NCBI GenBank assembly: GCA_038147335.1
Contig: JAYQTK010000006.1
Coordinates: 186,001 to 250,000, forward strand
Length of the DNA stretch: 64,000 nucleotides
Origin: Marisimplicoccus sp038147335
GTDB lineage: Bacteria > Bacteroidota > Bacteroidia > Flavobacteriales > Flavobacteriaceae
Direction of reading: 5' to 3'
The position numbers were made by a program, and so were the translations under genes. Shown in pieces: positions 33,297-41,820 of the stretch (position 1 is the stretch's first letter; each line of letters starts with the position of its first letter). Under the pieces are notes generated by a model. The model did no database searches, was not told the DNA's origin, and saw only the letters and a program-made list of their open reading frames with translations.

Positions 33297-35555
33297 ATGA
33301 ATAGCAAGAAAAAAGCTAATAAGAGTAAGTTTAAAGTTGTATTTGGATACATTTTATTATTCTCATCTCTAGTTCTGTTTACTTCATTCATTTCCTACAT
33401 TTTTAATTGGAAAATAGACCAAAGTAATGTTGATATGATTTTTGATAGAGATGTTGAGGTTGAGAATCTTTTGGGTAAAACTGGAGCTTATATAAGCCAC
33501 CTGTTTATTTATAAACTTTTTGGAATTTCGAGTTTTATACTTCCAATAATTCTATTTGTATCATCTTACTATATATTATTTAATAAAAAAATATTTGATC
33601 TCTTTGGAAAGATTAATTGGCTTTTGTTGTTGTTAATCTGGACTACAATATTAAGTGGTTATTTAAGGAGTTATTTTCCAGTTCAATCAGGACTTGTAGG
33701 ATTTGAAGTTAACTTATTTCTAGAATCTTATATAGGAAATGTAGGTATATTACTAATTCTAATATTTTCATTTATAATCTCTATTGCTATATTATTTAAT
33801 ATAACTCCATCTGGTATCCTAGATTTAATTACTAATTTGTTTAAAGCTAAAGAGTCTGATATTTTAAATTCTGAAATTGACCTAGAAGAAGATAATAATG
33901 ACGAAATAAAACAAAATGATAATTTAATTGAAAATGATACCCAAATAGATAATAATATTGAATCTGAAGATATATCGATTGAAGTAGAAGAAATAAATGA
34001 AGAAGAAGTAACATCAAAAAATATTGATTTTTCTAATGTTAATTCTAAAAAATTTGATCCTACTCTTGATTTAAGAAACTTCAAAAATCCCAGTATTGAT
34101 CTTCTTAAAGACTATGGAGATGGAACAATTAAAATAGATCAGGAAGAACTCGAATCAAATAAAAATAGAATTGTTGACACATTAAAGAACTATAATATTG
34201 GCATTAAGCAAATAAAAGCTACAATTGGCCCAACAGTAACTCTTTACGAGATTATTCCAGATGCTGGTATTCGTATTTCAAAGATTAAAAACCTAGAAGA
34301 TGATATAGCATTATCACTTTCGGCTTTAGGAATTAGAATTATAGCTCCAATTCCAGGAAAAGGCACAATTGGTATTGAGGTTCCAAATAAAAAGAAGTCA
34401 ATTGTATCTATGAAGTCTCTATTATCCTCAAAAAAATTCATTGAATCAGATATGGAGCTTCCAATCACACTTGGTAAGACTATTAGCAATGAAACTTTTA
34501 TTGTTGATTTAACAAAAATGCCACACTTACTTATGGCAGGTGCTACTGGGCAGGGTAAATCTGTTGGAATAAATGCTATTTTGACCTCTATACTTTACAA
34601 AAAACATCCTGCAGAGGTAAAGTTTGTTTTAGTTGATCCAAAAAAAATTGAACTATCAATTTTTAATAAAATTGAAAGACATTATTTAGCAAAACTTCCA
34701 GAGTCTGATGATGCTATTATAATTGAAAATGATAAAGTGATAAATACACTTAATTCACTTTGTAGAGAGATGGATAAAAGATATGAGCTACTTAAGGATG
34801 CAATGACAAGAAATATTAAAGAATACAACGAGAAGTTTATTACAAGAAAATTAAATCCTGAAAATGGTCATACTTTTTTACCATATATAGTCCTAGTTAT
34901 TGATGAATTTGCCGATTTAATTATGACAGCAGGGAAAGAGGTTGAAACTCCACTTGCAAGACTAGCGCAACTATCAAGAGCGGTTGGAATTCATTTAATT
35001 ATTGCTACCCAAAGACCATCTGTAAATGTTATAACAGGACTAATTAAGGCCAATTTCCCAGCAAGAATAGCGTTTAGGGTAACCTCTAAAATTGACTCTA
35101 GAACAATTTTAGATACTGGAGGTGCTGAGCAACTAATTGGTAGAGGTGATCTTCTTTATTCACAATCAAATGATTTAACTAGAATTCAATGTGGTTTTAT
35201 AGATACTTCTGAGGTTGAAAAACTGTCTGAATATATAGGTTCACAAACTGGTTATGAATCCGCTTATATTCTACCTGAGTTTTCGAAGGATGACAGCGGC
35301 GAGTCTTCAAATATATCTATTGAAGATAGAGATTCTATGTTTGATGAAGCTGCTAGGGTAATTGTTACAAACCAACAAGGGTCTGCTTCATTACTTCAAA
35401 GAAAGCTAAAACTTGGTTACAATAGGGCTGGAAGATTAATTGACCAAATGGAAGATGCTGGAATTGTTGGACCATTTGAAGGCAGCAAACCAAGACAAGT
35501 TTTAATTTCAGATTTAAACTCTTTAGAGAACTTACTAAGTGAGATCAAGAAATAA
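33297..35555 (+). CDS. ftsK: DNA translocase FtsK/SpoIIIE
   Basis: Septal ATP-driven DNA pump that clears chromosome ends into daughter cells and aids dimer resolution. 752 residues, shorter than E. coli FtsK because the linker is short. Order: four transmembrane helices (about 12-175); an acidic Asn/Asp/Glu-rich linker (about 190-250); alpha-beta motor with Walker A GATGQGKSVG near 414-423 and Walker B LVIDEFADLI near 533; then a C-terminal winged-helix gamma domain (about 690-752, ASLLQRKLKLGYNRAGRLIDQME) that reads polar DNA signals. The downstream lolA-like frame starts inside its last 17 bases. Confidence 0.95.
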   Translation: MNSKKKANKSKFKVVFGYILLFSSLVLFTSFISYIFNWKIDQSNVDMIFDRDVEVENLLGKTGAYISHLFIYKLFGISSFILPIILFVSSYYILFNKKIFDLFGKINWLLLLLIWTTILSGYLRSYFPVQSGLVGFEVNLFLESYIGNVGILLILIFSFIISIAILFNITPSGILDLITNLFKAKESDILNSEIDLEEDNNDEIKQNDNLIENDTQIDNNIESEDISIEVEEINEEEVTSKNIDFSNVNSKKFDPTLDLRNFKNPSIDLLKDYGDGTIKIDQEELESNKNRIVDTLKNYNIGIKQIKATIGPTVTLYEIIPDAGIRISKIKNLEDDIALSLSALGIRIIAPIPGKGTIGIEVPNKKKSIVSMKSLLSSKKFIESDMELPITLGKTISNETFIVDLTKMPHLLMAGATGQGKSVGINAILTSILYKKHPAEVKFVLVDPKKIELSIFNKIERHYLAKLPESDDAIIIENDKVINTLNSLCREMDKRYELLKDAMTRNIKEYNEKFITRKLNPENGHTFLPYIVLVIDEFADLIMTAGKEVETPLARLAQLSRAVGIHLIIATQRPSVNVITGLIKANFPARIAFRVTSKIDSRTILDTGGAEQLIGRGDLLYSQSNDLTRIQCGFIDTSEVEKLSEYIGSQTGYESAYILPEFSKDDSGESSNISIEDRDSMFDEAARVIVTNQQGSASLLQRKLKLGYNRAGRLIDQMEDAGIVGPFEGSKPRQVLISDLNSLENLLSEIKK

Positions 35556-35946
35556 TTTAATTAATTTTCTACTATTAGGTTTATTTAGCTTTTTTAGTCT
35601 TAATGGACAAAATAATGGAATTCAAGTATTAGAGGAGGTAATGAATAATGCAATGAAAATTAAAGATGCTAATTATACCTTTAAAATTACATCAGAAAAT
35701 GAAAATGATTTATTTCCAATAAGCGGAGAAATATATATAAAAAAAGAAAAATATTTTATAGATACTGAAGAAATAGATCAGATTTTTGATGGCGATAAGC
35801 TTTATACTATTATTCATGAAAATGAAGAAATAATTGTCACATCTGACTCAAACACTTTTTTTAATTTCACTCCCAAACAAATTTTTAATTTTTTTAAAGA
35901 TGACTTTGAAATAGAAATCAGAAGAAAGTCAAGATTTTTCCTATAA
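35539..35946 (+). pseudogene. lolA: LolA-like lipoprotein carrier, 5' part before a +1 frameshift
   Basis: First part of a periplasmic outer-membrane lipoprotein carrier homologue. GTG start inside ftsK; signal peptide of about 23 residues ending SLNGQ, then the half-barrel strands (ANYTFKITSENEN, GEIYIKKEKYFIDTEEIDQIFDGDKLYTII, NFFKDDFEIEI). The frame closes at TAA 35944-35946. The next frame is open from 35915 and continues the family sequence to 36163. The combined span of 625 bases is 208 codons plus one base, so one extra base lies between about 35912 and 35940, most likely in an A-run (GAAATCA) or the five-T run. Whether the break is biological or a sequence error cannot be told here. 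Confidence 0.72.
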
Positions 35947-36163
35947 TTTAATTGCAAGGAATTTGATTCAAGAAGACTTGGTTTATGAAATAATTATTGA
36001 TTCAAATTTGTTATCAATTAAAAGAATTGATATAAAAAATAGAGATAATCTAATTTTAAGTAGTTTTTTAACATTAAGTTATAAATACAATTTATCTCTT
36101 CCATCTTCTTTATTTAAATTTGATAAAAATAAGTTTAACGATTACATGCTAATTGAAAATTGA
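35915..36163 (+). pseudogene. lolA: LolA-like lipoprotein carrier, 3' part after the frameshift
   Basis: Open frame one base out of register with the 5' part. It reads KSEESQDFSYNLIARNLIQ, then strands DLVYEIIIDSNLLSIKRIDIK and LSYKYNLSLPSSLFKFD, and ends FNDYMLIEN, matching the C-terminal pattern of flavobacterial LolA homologues (a short Phe-Asp-x-x-x-Tyr ending). The only start-like codon is a TTG at 35963, too late to make a stable domain, so I treat it as the remainder of one gene. The stop overlaps the TTG start of the permease gene by 4 bases. Confidence 0.68.
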
Positions 36164-37002
36164 AAATTTTAGATAAATACATATTAAAGTTTTACTTAAC
36201 AAGATTTCTAGGTGTCTTTGCTATTTGTTTTTTAATATTTATTATTCAAACATTCTGGCTCTACATAGATGAGCTTGCGGGTAAGGGGTTAGACATAATT
36301 ACAATAGGAAAGTTTTTTATTTACTTCTCTCCTAAGTTAGTTCCATTAGTTCTTCCACTATCTATATTACTTGCATCACTTATAACTTATGGAACCCTTT
36401 CTGAAAATTATGAATTTATTGCAATGAAGTCTAATGGTATTTCAATTGTAAGAAGTATGGTGGCATTATTTATTTTTCATGTTTTTTTAGGTATAGGATC
36501 ATTCTATTTTTCAAATCATGTAGTAACATTAGGAGAGTTAAAATCATATAACTTAAGAAAGAATCTTGCTAAGTTAAAACCTACATTGAGTATTAGAGAG
36601 GGAATATTCAATGATATTGGTGATTTAAATATTAAAGTTTCTAGAAAGTATGGTGATAATGAACAGTTTTTAGAAGATATAATTCTACATTCAATTTCTG
36701 AAGATGAAATTAATAGAATTGTTGTAAAGGCTGAAACAGGCGAGGTAAGAAACTTAAATGATAATTATCTTCAATTGATTCTAAAAAATGGAAATAGATA
36801 TGAAGACTTAAATCCATCTTCTGCTGCAGAAAAGCAAAAATATCCCCATTCTAAAGCTTCATTTGATGAGTATATTTTAAATATTGACATTTCAGATTTC
36901 AATAATGTTAATCTTGATGAAGAAAATTACAAGTCAACTTATAAAATGCAGAAAATCAATCAACTTAAAACTAGTTCTGATACATTAGAAATTAAAGTTT
37001 AA
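36160..37002 (+). pseudogene. LptF/LptG-type permease, 5' part before a frameshift
   Basis: N-terminal two thirds of an inner-membrane permease of the lipopolysaccharide export ABC system. TTG start (MKILDKYILKFYLTRFL). Three transmembrane helices (about 12-125) with the YjgP/YjgQ signature TYGTLSENYEFIAMKSNGIS, then the periplasmic beta-jellyroll (about 130-275). The frame stops at TAA after EIKV. The second part resumes in another frame from 36996. The whole span, 36160-37604, is 481 codons plus two bases, consistent with the usual ~480-residue length and one missing base, best placed in the short T-run at 36998-37000: one more T would give V-L-I-K-I-R. Confidence 0.72.
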
Positions 37003-37604
37003 TAAAGATAAGATATTTTTGGAAAAAGTTTTTAATTGGACATACTATAAAAAACTTACCAGACTTATATTTAAATCAAGTTCAGAATTTGGATTATAAT
37101 TTAAACTCATCATTTATAGGGATTCTAGATAATCCAGAACCTTATGAATTAAATAGCGTACTTACAAGGGCAGATAACGAAGTAGACATATATTTAAGGC
37201 AACTTGATAATAAAAAGAAGACATTTTTTCTGCAGCAAAAACTTATTAACCTTCATAAACTAACTATAAATGAAAGATATAGCTTAATCTTTGCATGTAT
37301 ATTTTTATTTTTAATAGGAGCATCGCTTGGAGCAATTATTAGAAAGGGTGGTTTAGGTTTGCCTTTAGTTTTATCTATTGTTATATTTCTTACATATCAT
37401 TACATAGGTGTTTTTGGAAAAAATGCAGCTGAAGATAATTCTTTAAGCCCATTCATTGGAAGCTGGATCTCAACTTTTATAATTGCACCCTTTGCAATCT
37501 ATTTAACTAAAATTGTATCGATGGATAGAGGTTTTAATTTCAGTTTCTTTGATAGACTTTACTTAATCTTTAAAAATATTAGAAGTAATAATGAACAAAA
37601 TTAA
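36996..37604 (+). pseudogene. LptF/LptG-type permease, 3' part after the frameshift
   Basis: Continuation of the permease: end of the jellyroll and a linker (SSFIGILDNPEPYELNS, QLDNKKKTFFLQQKLINLHK), then the last three transmembrane helices (YSLIFACIFLFLIGASLGAII, GLGLPLVLSIVIFLTYHYIG, SWISTFIIAPFAIYLTKI). GAIIRKGGLGLPL is a strong family motif. The first usable start codon, a TTG at 37089, would yield a fragment unable to form the permease alone. The 3' end overlaps ribB by 14 bases. Confidence 0.7.
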
Positions 37605-38697
37605 ACTTGACAAGATTGAAGATGCAATAAAATCTATCAATAACGGTGAAATAATAATTGTTGTTGATGATGAAAATCGTGAAAATGAAGGTGATTTCAT
37701 AACTGCTGCTGAAACAATAAATTCAGACAAAATTAATTTTATGGCTAAACACGGAAGAGGTTTAATCTGTGTGCCAATGTCTGAAAACTTGTGTACTAAA
37801 CTTAATCTTGAAAAGATGGTACCTAACAACACAGATCCACTTGAAACAGCTTTCACGGTTTCTGTAGATCTAAAAGGAAATGGTGTTACATCTGGTATTT
37901 CAGCCTCAGATAGATCTAAAACAGTCCAAGCTCTTGTTGATAGTAATACTAAGCCAGATGACCTTCAAAGACCTGGGCATGTATTCCCTTTAATTGCCAA
38001 AGATGGTGGTGTACTAAGAAGAACTGGCCATACTGAAGCTGCAATTGATTTTGCTAGACTAGCTGGTTTTAAGTCAGCAGGTGTTATTGTAGAAATTATG
38101 AATGACGATGGCTCAATGTCTAGACTGCCTGAACTCTATAAAGTTGCAAAAAAATTTAATCTTAAAATTGTTTCAATTGAAGATCTTGTTGCTTACAGGA
38201 TGAAGAATGATAGTTTAATTGATAAAATTTTTGATGAAAATATAAGGACAAGTTTTGGTGAATATCGATTAAGAGCATTTAAACAAACTAATAATGACCA
38301 GGTACATATTGCTCTTACCCTTGGAGACTGGAAATCATCTGAGACTATTTTAACTAGGATCAACTCATCTATGAATGATAATAATGTAACTAAGATCTTA
38401 AAAGGAACTAATGAAATTAAATATGATGAAATTTTTAAAAAAATAAATGATGAAGGTAAGGGAGCAATTATTTTTATCAACCAAAGTCAATCTCCAAAAA
38501 ATATAATTGATAAGTTAAAGTCTTTAATTGAACCATCAGAAAAACCTAAAATTGACTTTAGAGACTTTGGAATAGGTGCTCAAATACTCCATGAAATTGG
38601 TATTTCAAAAATTAATTTACTTACTAATTCTAGACAAAAACCAAGAATAGGTTTATCTGGTTATGGACTAAGTATAGAAAATTATTCTAAGTATTAA
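37591..38697 (+). CDS. ribB: 3,4-dihydroxy-2-butanone 4-phosphate synthase with degenerate GTP cyclohydrolase II domain
   Basis: Makes the four-carbon unit of riboflavin from ribulose 5-phosphate. Residues 1-205 are an intact RibB domain: DDENRENEGDFITAAE with the Mg-binding acids, GRGLICVPM, TGISASDRSKT, RPGHVFPLIAKDGGVLRRTGHTEAAID. Residues about 210-368 align with GTP cyclohydrolase II, but the zinc-cysteine segment (HSECLTGDxFGS..CDCG in active enzymes) reads NSSMNDNNVTK and the catalytic RQEGRG is NQSQSP. The second activity should therefore be lost; similar degenerate forms are, as I recall, usual in flavobacteria. The ATG overlaps the permease by 14 bases. Confidence 0.92.
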   Translation: MNKIKLDKIEDAIKSINNGEIIIVVDDENRENEGDFITAAETINSDKINFMAKHGRGLICVPMSENLCTKLNLEKMVPNNTDPLETAFTVSVDLKGNGVTSGISASDRSKTVQALVDSNTKPDDLQRPGHVFPLIAKDGGVLRRTGHTEAAIDFARLAGFKSAGVIVEIMNDDGSMSRLPELYKVAKKFNLKIVSIEDLVAYRMKNDSLIDKIFDENIRTSFGEYRLRAFKQTNNDQVHIALTLGDWKSSETILTRINSSMNDNNVTKILKGTNEIKYDEIFKKINDEGKGAIIFINQSQSPKNIIDKLKSLIEPSEKPKIDFRDFGIGAQILHEIGISKINLLTNSRQKPRIGLSGYGLSIENYSKY

Positions 38698-39460
38698 ATG
38701 TATCAAGCCATAGCTTAACTGCCATATATGACACCATAATTAGGAGTGTAATTCTAATTACCTTATCTCCCTTCTTTACAGACCATCTACTAGATAACCA
38801 TGCTCCTACAACTGAACCCAGAACCATCCAAAAACCAACCATCCATAGTATTTTACCATCTAGAGCAAATATTAAAACTGCTGCAATAGAATATATAAAT
38901 ACTGAAAATGCTTTAACTGAATTTGTTCTTAATAAGTTCATTCTATTTATTTGAGTTAAAAGCAACATTATTACAATACCAACACCTGCTTGTAAAAAAC
39001 CTCCATAAACTCCTATAAAGAAGAATCCAATTAGTCCTCCAATAAGATACTTACCTGACAGTCTCTCAGGAAGATCTAAAGAAGCAATTGATTTAGATCT
39101 AAATACAATTATAAGTCCAACTGAAATCATGATAATTGCAAGAAATCTCTTAAATGTATCACCATCAATATCAATAGCAATTCTTGCTCCTATGATAGCA
39201 CCAAAGGTAGCTACTATTCCAAAATACAAACCCCATGGATGCGTTGTAATACCTTTACTTCTGTAACCATAACTTGCAACTAATGCAGCAGTTATTACCA
39301 TAAGTCTGTTTGTACCATTAGCAGTAGCCTCATCAAGGCCTAAGAAAAGAATTAATACAGGAAGAGTAACAAGAGAACCACCACCTGCAAGTGTATTAAC
39401 AACACCAGCAAAAAGACCGATACCAACTAAAATTAAAATTGAATTTATATCTAAAAGCAT
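38687..39460 (-). CDS. TSUP / TauE-SafE family membrane transporter
   Basis: Predicted anion exporter (sulfite, sulfoacetate or other small organosulfur anions in characterised members). 257 residues with about eight hydrophobic segments in the family's two-repeat layout: GLFAGVVNTLAGGGSLVTLPVL opens the first half and GVYGGFLQAGVGIVIMLLL the second, both typical. The substrate is not readable from sequence. The 3' end overlaps ribB by 11 bases. The 90 bases upstream contain no -7 motif I can recognise on this strand. Confidence 0.87.
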   Translation of the reverse strand: MLLDINSILILVGIGLFAGVVNTLAGGGSLVTLPVLILFLGLDEATANGTNRLMVITAALVASYGYRSKGITTHPWGLYFGIVATFGAIIGARIAIDIDGDTFKRFLAIIMISVGLIIVFRSKSIASLDLPERLSGKYLIGGLIGFFFIGVYGGFLQAGVGIVIMLLLTQINRMNLLRTNSVKAFSVFIYSIAAVLIFALDGKILWMVGFWMVLGSVVGAWLSSRWSVKKGDKVIRITLLIMVSYMAVKLWLDTFNT

Positions 39461-39531
39461 GATATAAATAACAAGATAATTCTTTTTTATTTACATAAAG
39501 TTTTAAATATTTTTTTATTATCAAAATCATG

Positions 39532-39539
39532 TATATTTG
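39532..39539 (+). promoter_or_regulatory. Putative -7 element TATATTTG for tRNA-Ser
   Basis: TATATTTG (TAnnTTTG) ends 10 bases before the first base of the tRNA, the spacing expected for a tRNA transcript with a very short 5' leader. Confidence 0.55.
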
Positions 39540-39549
39540 CAACTCAATT

Positions 39550-39634
39550 GGAGAAATGGCAGAGTGGTCGAATGCGGCAGTCTTGAAAACTGTTGAGGGT
39601 CACACCTCCGGGGGTTCGAATCCCTCTTTCTCCG
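39550..39634 (+). tRNA. tRNA-Ser(UGA)
   Basis: 85-base class II tRNA. The 7-bp acceptor stem pairs GGAGAAA (39550-39556) with TTTCTCC (39627-39633), discriminator G. The anticodon loop CTTGAAA gives anticodon TGA, reading UCA and other UCN serine codons. The long variable arm (around TGAGGGTCACACCTCC) and the T-arm with GGTTCGAATCC confirm serine. CCA is not encoded after the discriminator and must be added by the CCA enzyme. A promoter precedes it and a terminator follows at once, so it is a stand-alone transcription unit. Confidence 0.96.
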
Positions 39635-39635
39635 C

Positions 39636-39675
39636 AAAACCTTGGGAGTAATATACTTTCAAGGTTTTTTTTATT
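39636..39675 (+). terminator. Rho-independent terminator of tRNA-Ser
   Basis: AAAACCTTG (39636-39644) pairs perfectly with CAAGGTTTT (39660-39668) around a 15-base loop, and the T-run from 39665 to 39672 completes an intrinsic terminator directly after the tRNA. Confidence 0.85.
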
Positions 39676-39691
39676 ATTTTAGAATCTAAGT

Positions 39692-41161
39692 ATGAAACTT
39701 AACTCAAAAAATATTGGCCTAATTTCAGGTCCTTTAGCATTCATTTTAGTATTGTTATTTTTTCAACCTGAGGGTTTGACCTCAGAGGCAAATGCAGTTT
39801 TAGCATCGACAATTTGGATAGCAATTTGGTGGATAACTGAAGCTATTCCTATTGCAGTTACTGCTCTTATTCCTATTGTATTATTCCCATTAACTGGAGG
39901 ATTAGGACTTTCTGAAACGACAGCCTCTTTTGGTCATAAATATGTTTTTCTTTATGTGGGAGGATTTATTATAGCAATAGCAATTCAGAAATGGAACTTA
40001 CATAAAAGAATTGCTCTTAACATAATAAACGTTATTGGAACTAGTGTAGTTAATATTATTCTTGGGTTTATGGTAGCAACTGCTTTTATGTCTATGTGGA
40101 TATCTAACACTGCAACAGCTGTTATGATGCTGCCTATTGCTTTAGCAATTGTTTCGCAACTTAAAGACAATCCTGAAACAGATAAAGATGAAAATAAAAT
40201 CTTTGGTAAAGCGTTAATGCTAGGTATTGCATATAGTGCTTCAATAGGAGGTGTTGCAACTTTAATTGGTACACCCCCTAATTTAGTTTTAGCCGGAGTA
40301 GTTCAAGAATCATTTGGATATGAAATAACTTTCGCTCAATGGTTTAAATTTGGTCTTCCTATCTCTATAATACTTCTATTTTTATGCTGGAAGTACTTAA
40401 CAAGTATTGCATTTAGTTTTAAACAAAAAGCTTTTCCAGGAGGTCGAGCAGAAATATCAAAACAATTAAACAAGCTAGGTAGAATTTCCTATGAGGAGAA
40501 GCTAGTAGCAATAGTTTTTGCTTTAACAGCATTTGCGTGGGTTACAAGAGATAATCTTTTAAAACTTGTAGTTCCTGTTATTGATGATACAATTATAGCA
40601 ATGATCAGTGCTGTTATAATTTTTCTACTACCAACAAAAAATAAAAAAAGAAGACTCCTTAACTGGGAAGAGGCAGTTAAACTTCCATGGGGAATTCTAC
40701 TATTATTTGGTGGAGGAATGGCCTTAGCAGCTGGATTTAAAGATAGCGGATTAGCTTTATGGATTGGTACACAAATGACTTTATTAGATGGTGTTTCTCT
40801 TTTTCTATTAGTTTTCATTTTAATAGCATCTGTTAACTTCCTTACTGAGATAACATCTAATTTAGCAACCACTGCAATGCTATTACCTGTTTTATACCCT
40901 ATGGCAATGACAATTGACGTTCATCCATTTATTTTAATGGTTTCTGCAACTGTAGCTGCTTCATGTGCATTTATGCTTCCCGTAGCCACTCCCCCTAATG
41001 CAGTAGTCTTTGGTTCAGGATATCTCAGAATTCCTGATATGGTTCGTGTTGGAATTTGGATGAATGTATTATCAATTTTACTATTAACCCTTTTTGTATA
41101 TTTTATTCTTCCATATTTATGGGATTTTAACCCTATGAAGTATTTAATACCAACAAAATAA
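39692..41161 (+). CDS. DASS family sodium:dicarboxylate/sulfate symporter (SLC13-like)
   Basis: Sodium-coupled importer of C4-dicarboxylates, or sulfate in some members. 489 residues, about eleven hydrophobic segments. Both halves carry the paired sodium-site motifs: SNTATAVMMLPIA and GTPPNLVLAG in the first, SNLATTAMLLPVL and ATPPNAVVFGSG in the second. The SNT/TPPN pattern fits the dicarboxylate branch, but substrate cannot be fixed. It lies downstream of the tRNA terminator with no clear -7 motif of its own. A succinate/malate importer would feed the citric acid cycle (compare fumC at 2.8 kb). Confidence 0.88.
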   Translation: MKLNSKNIGLISGPLAFILVLLFFQPEGLTSEANAVLASTIWIAIWWITEAIPIAVTALIPIVLFPLTGGLGLSETTASFGHKYVFLYVGGFIIAIAIQKWNLHKRIALNIINVIGTSVVNIILGFMVATAFMSMWISNTATAVMMLPIALAIVSQLKDNPETDKDENKIFGKALMLGIAYSASIGGVATLIGTPPNLVLAGVVQESFGYEITFAQWFKFGLPISIILLFLCWKYLTSIAFSFKQKAFPGGRAEISKQLNKLGRISYEEKLVAIVFALTAFAWVTRDNLLKLVVPVIDDTIIAMISAVIIFLLPTKNKKRRLLNWEEAVKLPWGILLLFGGGMALAAGFKDSGLALWIGTQMTLLDGVSLFLLVFILIASVNFLTEITSNLATTAMLLPVLYPMAMTIDVHPFILMVSATVAASCAFMLPVATPPNAVVFGSGYLRIPDMVRVGIWMNVLSILLLTLFVYFILPYLWDFNPMKYLIPTK

Positions 41162-41187
41162 TATCATAGTTTTTATTAGCTTTATAC

Positions 41188-41820
41188 ATGAGGTTAGCTA
41201 TACTTATCACAATATTGTTTTTTTATGTTACTCCCATTTATACTCAAGAAGGGTCAAAAATTGATTTAAAAAATGTAAATGTTGCTTCAGAAAGACTTCC
41301 TACAATTTTTCTTTTTGGAGATGAATACACAGTAAGAGATAGGAATGAGTTTTTATCTAGTTTATTAAAATCTCATTTTTACAGACCTGATTTAAAGATT
41401 GTAATTGACCTTGAAGAATTTATATCAAATAGAATCTTTAGCTTCAAGCATAATGGTGCCATTAAAATTAATGTTAATTCAAAAAGATTAAGAAGTCAAA
41501 ATGCTTATAATGTTTTTACAGGCACAACCCAACAATATAAATCTGACAATAACGTTAGATTAACAAAGCTTATAAATAATATTAAAACTGTAAGGATTGA
41601 TAGTAGCTTAGAAGGAGTAGTGTCAAGAAGAGCATTAAAAAATGAAATCTATGTTATACAGAGACAATTAGATAGTTTGAATGTTGAAATTAAAAATGAT
41701 ACAATAATTGTTGATAAAAGAAATGAAAAAGAACTAAGAAGACTTTTGAGAAAAAAAACTAAATTAAATAGAGAATTTGACAGAACACCTATTGTTGAAA
41801 TCAATATTTTTACAAACTAA
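41188..41820 (+). CDS. Exported protein of unknown function
   Basis: 210 residues. The N-terminal signal peptide is clear (MRLAILITILFFYVTPIYTQ, cleavage after about residue 20). The mature part has a mixed alpha/beta-looking core (LPTIFLFGDEYTVRDRNEF, LKIVIDLEEFISNRIF) followed by a lysine/arginine-rich helical stretch (about 150-195) that could form a coiled coil, and ends EINIFTN. No catalytic motif or lipobox. I do not recognise a family. It follows the symporter by 26 bases and could be co-transcribed. Its 3' end overlaps convergent pxpC by 11 bases. Confidence 0.6.
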   Translation: MRLAILITILFFYVTPIYTQEGSKIDLKNVNVASERLPTIFLFGDEYTVRDRNEFLSSLLKSHFYRPDLKIVIDLEEFISNRIFSFKHNGAIKINVNSKRLRSQNAYNVFTGTTQQYKSDNNVRLTKLINNIKTVRIDSSLEGVVSRRALKNEIYVIQRQLDSLNVEIKNDTIIVDKRNEKELRRLLRKKTKLNREFDRTPIVEINIFTN

